A stretch of 64,000 bases of DNA, taken from NCBI GenBank assembly GCA_016721005.1, contig JADKJM010000016.1, positions 620,001-684,000 on the forward strand, read 5' to 3'. Below, in pieces: positions 17,228 through 25,264 of the stretch. Made by a program: the position numbers and the translations under genes. Below the pieces are notes generated by a model, which did no database searches, had not been told where the DNA came from, and saw only the letters and a program-made list of their open reading frames with translations. Origin of the DNA: Flavobacteriales bacterium (GTDB lineage Bacteria > Bacteroidota > Bacteroidia > Flavobacteriales_F > PHOS-HE28). Positions within the stretch are counted from its first letter, which is position 1. The number at the start of each line of letters is the position of its first letter.

Positions 17228-17800
17228 TTATCCCAACGCCTTCGTCAATCGGCCGGTGATGTCCGCAATGGAACCCACGCCATCAATGGCCTTGTACTTC
17301 GCCTGGGCCTTGTAGTACTCCTTCAGAGGTGCGGTCTCTTTCGCGTACACGCTGATGCGCTTCCGTGCGGTCACCTCGTCCTGGTCATCCACACGACCGC
17401 TGGACTTGCCGCGTTCGAGCAGGCGCTTCACCAATTCCTCGTCGGGCACTTCCAAGGAGAGCATGGCCACGATGGGCTCGCTCTTCGCGTTCAGCATCTC
17501 GTCCAGCGCCTTGGCCTGTGCCTCGGTGCGCGGGAAGCCATCGAAGATGAAACCGGCCGCATCGATGAACGCTTCCATCTTGTTGCGGATCATGCCGATC
17601 ACGATATGGTCCGCCACCAATTCTCCTTGATCCATCAGTTCGCGTGCGGCAAGGCCGAGTTCGGTCTCCGCCTTGATCTCCGCGCGCAACAGGTCGCCGG
17701 TGCTCAGGTGGACGAGGTTGTATTTGTCGATCAGGAATTCACTCTGCGTTCCCTTGCCAGCCCCCGGAGGACCGAAGAGGACGATGTTCAACTTGCTCAT
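17228..17800 (-). CDS. adk: Adenylate kinase
   Basis: This is the short, zinc-less 190-residue form typical of Bacteroidota. It shows the P-loop 'FGPPGAGKGTQ', 'HLSTGDLLRAEI' of the AMP-binding region, 'FIFDGFPRTEAQA', and 'GRVDDQDEVTARKRI' with the lid arginines. It catalyses ATP + AMP to 2 ADP in the cytoplasm. Its ATG overlaps the hpt stop by 4 nt. The gene pair hpt-adk followed by obg is a conserved Bacteroidota arrangement as I know it. Confidence 0.97.
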   Translation of the reverse strand: MSKLNIVLFGPPGAGKGTQSEFLIDKYNLVHLSTGDLLRAEIKAETELGLAARELMDQGELVADHIVIGMIRNKMEAFIDAAGFIFDGFPRTEAQAKALDEMLNAKSEPIVAMLSLEVPDEELVKRLLERGKSSGRVDDQDEVTARKRISVYAKETAPLKEYYKAQAKYKAIDGVGSIADITGRLTKALG

Positions 17801-18342
17801 GCGTGGGTATTGATGATGCGATAAATGCCCGGCAGGTTGCGCCCCAGACCATCGTGGTCCAAGCCACTGCCCACCACGAAATCGTTCGGGATGCGGACGG
17901 CCACATGCTCTATGGGGATGTCCTGTTTGTAGGCGTCGGGTTTGAAGAGCAGCGCAGCGATGCTCACGCTGGCCGGATGGTGCTCCAGCAGCGAATCCAT
18001 GATGTGGCGCACGGTGTTACCGGTATCCACGATGTCCTCCAGCACCACCACATGGCGGCCTTCCAGCTTCTCGTTCAGGCCGATGAGCTCGCTCACGCGG
18101 CCCGTGCTACGCGTGCCGTGGTAGCTGGCCACCTTCACGAAGGTGATCTCGCACTCGATGTCCAGGCGTTTCACCAGCTCGGCCGCGAAGTAGAACGCGC
18201 CGTTGAGCACCCCGACGAAGAGCGGGCGCTTGCCTTGGTACTTGGCGCGCAATTCCCCCGCCAGCTTATCGATGGCCGCGTGTACCTCGCTCTCCGGGAT
18301 GAAGAGCTCGAATTCCTTGTCGTGCAGGCGGACGGTGGGCAT
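17797..18342 (-). CDS. hpt: Hypoxanthine phosphoribosyltransferase
   Basis: The 181-residue purine salvage enzyme converts hypoxanthine or guanine with PRPP into IMP or GMP. The PRPP loop 'VVVLEDIVDTGNT' and 'VGVLNGAFYFAAEL' are clear, as is the C-terminal 'VVGSGLDHDGLGRNLPGIY' region that binds the purine. The start at 18342 gives 'MPTVRLHDKEF'; a longer upstream frame lacks conservation. A TACCTTCG box (18351-18358, minus strand) lies 8 nt before the ATG and is a good candidate for the operon promoter, leaving almost no leader. This is the first gene of the hpt-adk-obg-PAP2-crcB-pafA unit. Confidence 0.95.
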   Translation of the reverse strand: MPTVRLHDKEFELFIPESEVHAAIDKLAGELRAKYQGKRPLFVGVLNGAFYFAAELVKRLDIECEITFVKVASYHGTRSTGRVSELIGLNEKLEGRHVVVLEDIVDTGNTVRHIMDSLLEHHPASVSIAALLFKPDAYKQDIPIEHVAVRIPNDFVVGSGLDHDGLGRNLPGIYRIINTHA

Positions 18343-18505
18343 AGGGGCGGCGAAGGTAGCGATCGGGGGGTAGGGGGCCTTTTCCGTTGATGCAGCCTGA
18401 CCTGTCCTGAAATGGGTTTCCGCCCACGCGTGATCCACACCCCGCCCCTGCTCCGGATCTCCTGCGTTGATGCTTACCGCTATTCCGAGCTCCAATGGCC
18501 CCGGG

Positions 18506-18967
18506 TCACTTCATGCGGCAAATGACCAGGTGGTTCTTCTTGGTGAAGTGATCATCGAAGGTCGCTGGTCGTATCTCGGTCAACGTATGCGCGCCATGGA
18601 TCCTGAGCACCTTCAGGTTGAAATGTCTTCCATTGATGAAGTACTGGTCGTAGCTCGAATATTCGTCATTGGACAAGCGCCCGATGATCAAGCCATGACC
18701 TGTAGGTAGTATGACCTTGACCAAGGTCCTTGCCGTATCGAGATCCACGGCCTCATGCGTTTCATTCCAGTACACATCACCATCCGGGCGGAGCTTGTAA
18801 TATAGGGGATGTTCGTCAAAGATGGCGAAGCCGCTTGTCGGTATGTCAACCTCATATTCTATAACCAGGTCCGATCCGGTTTCATTGGTGATCACAAAAT
18901 TCTCCTGCCACGAACATCCTTGAAGCGAACAAAGAAGGAGCACAAGGATCAAGCCTGCATTTTTCAT
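18506..18967 (-). CDS. Hypothetical lipoprotein
   Basis: A 153-residue protein with a lipoprotein signal (MKNAGLILVLLLCSLQGC), giving a lipidated Cys18. The mature part starts 'SWQENFVITNETGSDLVIEYEVD' and is predicted to be beta-rich. I recognise no domain. Start 18967 was chosen because it begins the signal peptide; the frame extends upstream without one. It reads on the minus strand, separated by 163 bp from the hpt operon, and is the first gene of an accessory stretch that includes repeats. Its codon use is more A/T-rich than the operon genes. Confidence 0.65.
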   Translation of the reverse strand: MKNAGLILVLLLCSLQGCSWQENFVITNETGSDLVIEYEVDIPTSGFAIFDEHPLYYKLRPDGDVYWNETHEAVDLDTARTLVKVILPTGHGLIIGRLSNDEYSSYDQYFINGRHFNLKVLRIHGAHTLTEIRPATFDDHFTKKNHLVICRMK

Positions 18968-19230
18968 GTTGTCCGGTTCTTTGGGTCGCGAAAGGGTGTC
19001 GTTCGCGGCGCGAGCCGCCATTCCGAACCTCCGTTGTTGATCTGGATCAATAGATGGTCCGTGCGCAAGGCAGTTGCGCGGACCCTGCCATGGGTAGGCA
19101 AGCCTTCGGCGCGAAGCGATGATCACGGGTCCGTTCACGGTAGCGGCCTACTTCCCGCCAAAGTAGATCGTCGTTCTGTTCGCACCCTTGCCCGAGTTCC
19201 GTTGCATCGCTTACGGAACCAAAACCATCG
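18968..19230. other. Non-coding stretch with an imperfect hairpin
   Basis: No gene is supported here. It contains an imperfect inverted repeat at 19056-19084 (GGTCCGTGCGCAA, 5-nt loop, TTGCGCGGACC, with a two-base bulge), which could be a bidirectional terminator or another short palindromic element. There is no T-tract next to it. The sequence should also hold the promoter of the lipoprotein gene on the minus strand. Confidence 0.4.
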
Positions 19231-19301
19231 TTGCCGATCGGTCTCCGAGGACGGAAGAGCGCTGCGGAGGTTTTCGATCAATGAAGACCTTACACGGACT
19301 T
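19231..19301. repeat. Degenerate direct repeat, left copy
   Basis: This segment matches 20808-20887 in the same orientation: both begin TTGCCG and share GGACGGAAGA, then TGCGGAGGTTTTCG, then CGATCA-NN-GAAGACC and a CAC shortly after. The right copy has about ten extra bases before CGATCA. The two copies bracket the 21-bp tandem array and the 243-residue hypothetical gene. They may be the ends of an inserted cassette or remains of a duplication. Confidence 0.55.
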
Positions 19302-19690
19302 TGGAAGCTTCCCGCACGTATCCGGAGACCAGTCGCATGAAGTGGAAAGCTGGCTGCACGAACCCGATGGCGAGCCGCACCATCCCGGATGGGTACTGCA
19401 CGAGTCCGAAGGCTAGCTGCATGAATCGGGAAGCATCCTGCAAGAACCCGGCGGCCTACCACACGAACCGGGAAGCGGGCTGCACGAACCCGATGGCAAG
19501 CCGCACCATCGCGGATGCGTACTGCATGAGTCCGGAGGCTAGCTGCATGAACCGGGAAGCTTCCTGCAAGAACCCGGCGGCCTACTTCATGAACCGGGAA
19601 GGGAACTGTACGAACCCGATGGCAAGCCGCATGAACCGACCACGGAACCGTACCAACCATGGAGCCTAGCGCACAAACCCGGAAGCTTAA
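19292..19690. repeat. 21-bp tandem repeat array, 19 units, with 126-bp higher-order period
   Basis: Nineteen head-to-tail units of exactly 21 bp fill 399 bp without a gap. Plus-strand consensus is approximately TGCAYGAACCCGGAAGCNWRC. Units 4-9 (19355-19480) are nearly the same, in order, as units 10-15 (19481-19606), and unit 16 restarts the series, so six units (126 bp) form a second-level repeat. Outer units (1-3 and 17-19) are more diverged, as expected of an old array that grew from its centre. Because 21 is a multiple of 3, a plus-strand frame gives heptads of the form C-x-N-P/R-x-A-S/Y, and one minus-strand frame is also open. No spacer-like variable blocks are present, so it is not CRISPR. 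Confidence 0.93.
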
Positions 19691-19702
19691 CCGGAACCGA
19701 CC

Positions 19703-20434
19703 CTATGGCCGGGTGAACTGGATGGCGGAGATCTCCTGGTACTCCATGCTGCTGACACCGAAGAGGCTCTTGACGTAGGCCTTGACCTCGAGGGCGATGG
19801 TGACCAGGCCCGTGATGGCATCGTAGAGTTCCTTGTTGCGCACGATGCGTGCGTTGCTGAGGGCGGTGTAGGCATTGGTGACGGCGAGGTTGGCGGCCTT
19901 CATGCTTGTGTGAAGCGTTTGCAAGCCGGTGACCTTGAGTTCCGCTTCGTTAGGCGTGTAGCCCGCTTGTGCCGCGAGGAGTTGGATGAGCTTGTCGAAG
20001 TTCTCGATGCGGCTATCGAAGCTGAACTGGGACGCGGAGATGTTGCTCGCGCTTTCGTCCTCGGGGGTGGAGGGGTCGTCCTGGACCTTGGGTTTGGCGC
20101 GCCTGCCCTGGAGCTTCCGGACGATGGTGCGGACATCGGCGATGACCTCGGGCGGAACGGCGGATGCCTGGACGGCGTTGCCGATGCGGGTGACAAATGC
20201 GGAGAAGGGATCGAAGATGGCTTCGCGCGTGTTGACGGTGGTGACCCACACCGCGAAGGCGGCGTTGACATCGGAAAGGGCGGTGACGGCGGCAGCGTGT
20301 TTGGCCGCGAGGCCGACCAGTGTGAGGGCGGGTTTGGCTGGGTTGTACGGCGCGCCGTAGCCCGTGGTGAAGGAGATGATCTCCTCGAAGTTGGCGACGT
20401 TCTTGGCGTTGCCGGTCTCTGATGTGGATGCCAT
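19703..20434 (-). CDS. Conserved hypothetical helical protein
   Basis: The 243-residue protein has no signal peptide or membrane helix. It is Ala/Asn-rich and helical, with characteristic stretches 'AKNVANFEEIISFTTGYG', 'VTRIGNAVQAS', 'VRTIVRKLQGRR', 'SFDSRIENFDKLIQLLAAQ', 'ALSNARIVRNKELYD' and 'AYVKSLFG'. I recall similar proteins of unknown function, often in several copies per genome, in Bacteroidota, but cannot name a family. Start 20434 (MASTSETGNAKNV) fits that memory; the longer frame adds a low-complexity Pro-rich extension from intergenic DNA. Its end lies 12 bp from the tandem array, and the pair sits between two degenerate direct repeats. Confidence 0.7.
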   Translation of the reverse strand: MASTSETGNAKNVANFEEIISFTTGYGAPYNPAKPALTLVGLAAKHAAAVTALSDVNAAFAVWVTTVNTREAIFDPFSAFVTRIGNAVQASAVPPEVIADVRTIVRKLQGRRAKPKVQDDPSTPEDESASNISASQFSFDSRIENFDKLIQLLAAQAGYTPNEAELKVTGLQTLHTSMKAANLAVTNAYTALSNARIVRNKELYDAITGLVTIALEVKAYVKSLFGVSSMEYQEISAIQFTRP

Positions 20435-20807
20435 GACGTTGTGGATTTGCTTTAACAACGGCGGCGATGGCGGCTTAGTATGCGTGTGCCCGATGGGCCA
20501 GGGAACGGCTGGAAAAGCAGAAGGAACGGTTGGGGTAGGTGGTTGGCTCTTGGCCTTTGGCCCATGGCTGTTCGCAGGCTGGGCTAAGGCCCTTTGGTTC
20601 ATGGCTGGGTTAGGTGGTTTTGGGGCTCAAGGCTGGGTGGACGGGGCGGACGGGGTTGGGTGAGGTATTGGGTATGAGGCTATGGGCCGCAAGGTTTGCC
20701 GCTTCGCACCGACCCGTGCACGGCGAGACAAGGGATCGCGGATCGAAATGATGGATGCTTTGGTGGAAAGGTGTGGCATGGCGAACGCGGATCCGATCGC
20801 GACTTCC
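20435..20807. other. Non-coding, G-rich intergenic region
   Basis: About 370 bp without a supported gene. The first part (20455-20665) is strongly G-rich on the plus strand with repeated GGC/TGG words and would read as low-complexity Pro-rich peptide on the minus strand. The promoter of the hypothetical gene must be here, but no clear TAnnTTTG box was found. Confidence 0.45.
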
Positions 20808-20887
20808 TTGCCGCAGGTCACCGTGGACGGAAGACCATGCGGAGGTTTTCGGGAAGGGAGCGATCACCGAAGACCCTGCACAAGTCT
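20808..20887. repeat. Degenerate direct repeat, right copy
   Basis: This is the partner of 19231-19301 in the same orientation, with the shared blocks GGACGGAAGA, TGCGGAGGTTTTCG and GAAGACC. It carries an extra ~10 bp before CGATCA. It ends 76 bp before the signal peptide of the next gene, so it may overlap that gene's promoter region. Confidence 0.55.
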
Positions 20888-20963
20888 TACTTTGTCGCAT
20901 TGAATAGAACCCACCACAGAGATGCACATTTCATTGGAACATTCAACTAGTTCTCCACTGCCG

Positions 20964-22496
20964 ATGCGGCTAGCATGTTGCGCTCTATTTGCGCTGTTGG
21001 CACGATGTACTGCATTTGCACAAAACGATGGCACACTGGACCCAAGCTTTGGCATCGGAGGAATAGTTACAACCAATATGGGTAGTCTTGATGACTTCGG
21101 CTTCGGCATTGCATTGCAGAGTGATGGTCGACTTCTGATAGCAGGTGTTGTCGGAACCGGTGCAACAACAAATGACTTTGGCATTGCCCGATATACAACA
21201 TCTGGCCTCTTGGATCTCTCCTTCGGTGGAACAGGTAAAGTTGTTACTCCTATTGGTGCATTGGATGATCAAGCAAGATCGATTGCGATTCAGCCGAACG
21301 GTCGCATACTTGTTGCTGGACATGCCTTCTTGTCGAGTATCAATTCTGGGACAGACTTTGCAATCGTCCGATATATGCAAGACGGCTCCTTGGATAATTC
21401 TTTCGGAACAGGGGGGAAAGTCACAGTCAATATCGCCTTGAACAATGATGCTGCATATGCCATTGGGTTGCAGGATGATGGCAAAATCGTTGTAGCAGGC
21501 ACGGCCTACCTCAATTCAATCTACCAAGTAGCGGTTGTCCGATGTCTGGAGAATGGATTGCTCGATGGCTCCTTTGGGGTTGGGGGTAAGGTCACGTTCA
21601 ATTTCGGATCAAACACCTCACTAGCAACATCCGTATCGATTCAAGACGGTCAAATCCTTTTAGGCGGCTACGTTTATGAGGGTTCTGACTTACAATTCGC
21701 ACTTGCAAGATTATCCGAGAACGGATCGTTAGATCCTTCATTTGGGTCGGGAGGCAAGGTCGTAACGAGCCTTGGACCAGGTGGTGACCTTTCTCACGGA
21801 ATGGTTGTTCAAGGCGATGGCAGAATCTTGCTTTGTGGACAGACCGCTATCGGTGGCGATACAGCAATTGCAATCGTGCGTTACAATTCGACTGGGATCC
21901 TGGATTCCAGTTTCGGGAATAATGGTGTTGTGGTTTGGAACGTATCGAACGTTTCTGATGAAGCTTGGTCCATCAAAACCCAGGATGATGGAAAGATCCT
22001 AGTCGCGGGTTCGTCAGGTTTTGACATTGCCATGATTCGACTCTTTCCGGACGGGGTCTTGGACAACTCCTTTGGTACTGCCGGTGTTGTTCTAACTTCT
22101 TATGGGCAGGGCTCATCACGTGCAAACGCCATGGCGATTCAGGATGATGGCCAAATAGTCTTGTGTGGTGGCTCACAGGTGGGTAGCGGAGCAGACTTCA
22201 TTGTGACCCGGTATAAGTCGAACTTGGCAAGTAGCTCAACACACGGATTCGAGATACAGAAGCCGCTTGTACAAGTATTCCCCAATCCGAACAACGGGAG
22301 ATTCACCATTGTGCTAGATGGTTCTGCGCAAGTGAACACTCTACGCTTGTTTGATTCAAGTGGTAGAGAAATGCGCGTGGAAAAAGTGATGGGTTCAATC
22401 AGCACAGAAATCTGTTACGAGCTTCGAGCCGGACATTACCTTCTCGAGGTCATTTCGAATCACGCTAGGGAGGTTCACCAATTGGTTGTTCACTAA
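20964..22496 (+). CDS. Secreted delta-60 repeat beta-propeller protein with T9SS domain
   Basis: The protein is 510 residues from ATG 20964, which begins a clear signal peptide (MRLACCALFALLARCTAFAQ). An ATG at 20922 would add 14 residues and cannot be excluded. Seven copies of the delta-60 signature G-x-LD-x-SFG-x-x-G are visible (for example 'GSLDNSFGTGG', 'GILDSSFGNNG'), each followed by 'IQ.DG.I...G', predicting a beta-propeller. 'VQVFPNPNNGRF' starts a T9SS sorting domain. Base composition is visibly more A/T-rich than the surrounding genes, with many ATT/AAT/TTG codons, suggesting transfer from a lower-GC Bacteroidota. It is probably exported to the surface; ligand unknown. Confidence 0.82.
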   Translation: MRLACCALFALLARCTAFAQNDGTLDPSFGIGGIVTTNMGSLDDFGFGIALQSDGRLLIAGVVGTGATTNDFGIARYTTSGLLDLSFGGTGKVVTPIGALDDQARSIAIQPNGRILVAGHAFLSSINSGTDFAIVRYMQDGSLDNSFGTGGKVTVNIALNNDAAYAIGLQDDGKIVVAGTAYLNSIYQVAVVRCLENGLLDGSFGVGGKVTFNFGSNTSLATSVSIQDGQILLGGYVYEGSDLQFALARLSENGSLDPSFGSGGKVVTSLGPGGDLSHGMVVQGDGRILLCGQTAIGGDTAIAIVRYNSTGILDSSFGNNGVVVWNVSNVSDEAWSIKTQDDGKILVAGSSGFDIAMIRLFPDGVLDNSFGTAGVVLTSYGQGSSRANAMAIQDDGQIVLCGGSQVGSGADFIVTRYKSNLASSSTHGFEIQKPLVQVFPNPNNGRFTIVLDGSAQVNTLRLFDSSGREMRVEKVMGSISTEICYELRAGHYLLEVISNHAREVHQLVVH

Positions 22497-22727
22497 TTCT
22501 GTGTGGCGTCCTTCGCGGTCCAAGCTGGCACCCCAAACCTTTCTGGGACCGGAAACTTGTGGTCGGCGCAATACCAGAGAACTGAAAAGGTCTTCCTCAT
22601 GGAGAGCACACGACTATGCTCTGGGCGGATTTAGCCGGTCACCATCGCCGATCCGGATCGTCGATCTACATTCGACAGGCCTTTGCGGGTCATCTCCCCC
22701 CTTCAACAAACCCAATTCCTAGTGCTC

Positions 22728-25262
22728 ATGAAACGTCTCTTCATTTCACTCAGCTTGGTCGTATCGGTCATCAGTACTACGAGGGCACAATACATACCAC
22801 CAGACTTCTATAATGAGAAGTACATGCCTTCGATAGGCTTCTGGGAGAACCGAGGTCAAGTCATCGACACAGAGGGCAACAAGCGCGATGATGTCAAGTA
22901 CTACACGACGGGGTCGATACCCCAAGCCTATCTGCGGACCAAGTCAAAAGTCTCGTTCGCGTTGCACAAGGTGGATACTCTTATGACCACCACGGACACA
23001 ATTTATCACTTGCAAATGCAGCCTTGGGGGGAGCACGCCGCCGAACGAGACCCGGTTGGCACTGTTCTGAAAACGAGCCATCTGAACTATCTCCTTCCCC
23101 ACTGCGGAACGAACGGGATTACTCAGGTGCCGGGTTTCAGTCGGGCCGTGTACGAGAACATTTTCCCGTATATCGATCTGCATTTCTATAGTGGCGGCTT
23201 CGGTCAAAAGATGGCGTTCGTTTGCCGGCCCGGTGCTGATCCGGCACACATGATCCTGCGGTTCGCCGGACAGGACAGCTTGAACCAAGACCTCTGGGGA
23301 AATCTCAAGTTCTACCATAATGGGAAGTACTTCGTTCTGCCACATGCGGTTGCTTACCAAGTGAATCCAAACAACACAACCACAGCAGTGGGCTGGAACG
23401 CCGCCTATACAGCAGATGAGGACGCGGGTATTGTCACTTTCCAGTGGAGCTCATATGATCCGACAAAACCATTGGTTTTCCTTATTGGCCCGCCACCAGC
23501 TATGGGCGGAGGGCAAGTGACCACCCCGGGTGTGTGTTGGAGCACCTACTTGGGTGGTGATGGCGGAGATCGGGTACGTGCCAGTGATACGGATGACGAA
23601 GGGAACTACTATGTTGGAGGTTTCACTTATTCTCAATCCATATACTTCCCTATTCAAACCGGTCAGGTGTACTATGAAGCATCGCCGGTTGCCTTTGTCT
23701 CCAAATTCGGAACGGGTTACGAATCACGCTGGTCCACTTTTTATGGTGGATCGTTTGGTATTCAATCGGTCTGGGGTTTGGCGGTTCGACCTGGTGAAGA
23801 TCCAAGCATTGTGATCGGTGGCCGGACCGACGCAAACGACCTATGGCTTCAAGACCCACAGGATGGGAGCTACTATAGTACAACAGGAACCGGAGGTGGT
23901 GGTTTCTTGGCCGAGTTGAATCATTTTGGTGCGGCCATCTGGTCAACCTATTTCGGGAACGGATCGATCTCCGTGCTCAACATCGATCTGCATCCTACCG
24001 GTCTGATCGCCGTTTGTGGGGACTCGAATGGCCCTTTACCGACCGAGCAGGACCCCGCACCTCCCCAAGCAGAGCATTGGAACTATGCCGGTGCCACAGA
24101 TGGCTGGATCGCCTTGCTTAAGTCCGACCGCCGGACTTACTGGACCACGCATATCGGAGGATCAGGGTTTGATTATCTCAAGAGTGTCCGATTCGGAGGT
24201 GCCAAGGTGGTTGCCCTCGGGTTCTCAGAGAGCTCGAACTACCCCGTGCAGGATGGAGGTGAATTTGCCCACGATGCGGCGTACGGCGGTAACTACGACG
24301 CAACGTTGAGTGAATTCACTTTGGAAGGCGATCTCGCATGGAGCACATATTGGGGAGGGTCGGGTGGAGATCAGCCCGGTGCGCAAGGCTTGGCGGTGCG
24401 CTCTTCCGTTCTTGGTGATGAGGATGTGTACGTTGTTGGTTTCACGGGGAGCGACGACCTTCCCCCGGGATCCGCATCCGGTTGGAGGTTGGACGCCCTC
24501 GACCCTAACACAAATTCGATCGCCTTGGGGTCTATTGCGCGATTCAGTGGTGCCGATCGGTCACTCCTATGGCACACTTATGTTCACGCCGGTGAGATCA
24601 CCAATGGGAACACTTATCTGGAGTGTATCGTTGCTGACCTGGCGGACCGGATCTACATTGGAGGGTACACTTTAACGGATGGTTTCCCATATCAGGATGC
24701 CTGGCAACTCTATTCCACATATGTAGAATACGGCGCGTGGGATGGAGTGCTCATGTCGTTCGACCCATCGAACGAGTTGCGCTGGTCCACACGTTTTGGT
24801 GGGGAGGAGAACAATGGGAATGGAGAACGGATCGAGACGCTCTGCACATGGAGTGATGCGCGCCTCTTCGCGGGTGGGATCACCTACACTTCATTCAGCC
24901 CCGAACGATTCTTTCCCTTTAACGACCCGGTAGGGGACAATGACTATTTTGATGATGTATTCTACCCCGAATGGGATGCCTTTCTTGCCGCGTTCTGTAC
25001 CGATGGACTGCTGACTTCTGTGGCTGAGACCACCGGGAACCCCGGTTTTTCAGCCATACAAGTTGCACCTGGCCAATTCGATCTCATTGGCGTACCCCTT
25101 GGGAGCGATGTCGAAGTGTTGGACTCGACGGGGAAATTGATCCATCGGCGAACTGGCACATCCGGTGATCGAATCCGGATCGATCTGACCCGTGAAGCGG
25201 CCGGGATCTATGTGGCCTATGCACTCGGCGTAGGTGCACTAAAGCTGCAGACCAACCCGTGA
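22728..25262 (+). CDS. Secreted SBBP beta-propeller protein (DUF7948-type N-terminus) with C-terminal sorting region
   Basis: The 844-residue protein has a signal peptide starting at ATG 22728 (MKRLFISLSLVVSVISTTRAQ). The N-terminal domain ('GFWENRGQVIDTEGNKRDDVKYY', 'GFSRAVYENIFPYIDLHFY') matches the domain that precedes SBBP repeats in many Bacteroidota secreted proteins. Then come several SBBP blades with 'WSTYLGGDGGDR', 'YYVGGFTYS', 'HIGGSGFDYL' and 'WSTYWGGSGGDQ'. The C-terminus ends like a divergent T9SS domain but lacks an obvious PNP motif. It is part of a tandem of secreted propeller proteins and is separated by 2 nt from the next gene. Role unknown; adhesion or surface binding is plausible. 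Confidence 0.82.
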   Translation: MKRLFISLSLVVSVISTTRAQYIPPDFYNEKYMPSIGFWENRGQVIDTEGNKRDDVKYYTTGSIPQAYLRTKSKVSFALHKVDTLMTTTDTIYHLQMQPWGEHAAERDPVGTVLKTSHLNYLLPHCGTNGITQVPGFSRAVYENIFPYIDLHFYSGGFGQKMAFVCRPGADPAHMILRFAGQDSLNQDLWGNLKFYHNGKYFVLPHAVAYQVNPNNTTTAVGWNAAYTADEDAGIVTFQWSSYDPTKPLVFLIGPPPAMGGGQVTTPGVCWSTYLGGDGGDRVRASDTDDEGNYYVGGFTYSQSIYFPIQTGQVYYEASPVAFVSKFGTGYESRWSTFYGGSFGIQSVWGLAVRPGEDPSIVIGGRTDANDLWLQDPQDGSYYSTTGTGGGGFLAELNHFGAAIWSTYFGNGSISVLNIDLHPTGLIAVCGDSNGPLPTEQDPAPPQAEHWNYAGATDGWIALLKSDRRTYWTTHIGGSGFDYLKSVRFGGAKVVALGFSESSNYPVQDGGEFAHDAAYGGNYDATLSEFTLEGDLAWSTYWGGSGGDQPGAQGLAVRSSVLGDEDVYVVGFTGSDDLPPGSASGWRLDALDPNTNSIALGSIARFSGADRSLLWHTYVHAGEITNGNTYLECIVADLADRIYIGGYTLTDGFPYQDAWQLYSTYVEYGAWDGVLMSFDPSNELRWSTRFGGEENNGNGERIETLCTWSDARLFAGGITYTSFSPERFFPFNDPVGDNDYFDDVFYPEWDAFLAAFCTDGLLTSVAETTGNPGFSAIQVAPGQFDLIGVPLGSDVEVLDSTGKLIHRRTGTSGDRIRIDLTREAAGIYVAYALGVGALKLQTNP

Positions 25263-25264
25263 AG

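Noticed and set aside
16436..17824. 462-codon plus-strand ORF across obg and adk
   Set aside because: Antisense to two certain genes on the other strand, with no domain of its own.
19211..19660. Minus-strand ORF through the 21-bp array
   Set aside because: Open only because 21 is a multiple of three and the units lack stops in that frame; no start context or domain.
18809..19669. 286-codon plus-strand ORF ending in Cys/Asn heptad repeats
   Set aside because: Its first part is antisense to the lipoprotein gene and its last part is the 21-bp array read in frame. There is no signal peptide or recognised domain and no start near the array, so it is kept as a repeat rather than a gene.
19292..19690. 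Possible CRISPR array
   Set aside because: Units are contiguous 21-bp copies with gradual divergence and no unique spacers; no cas genes in the window.
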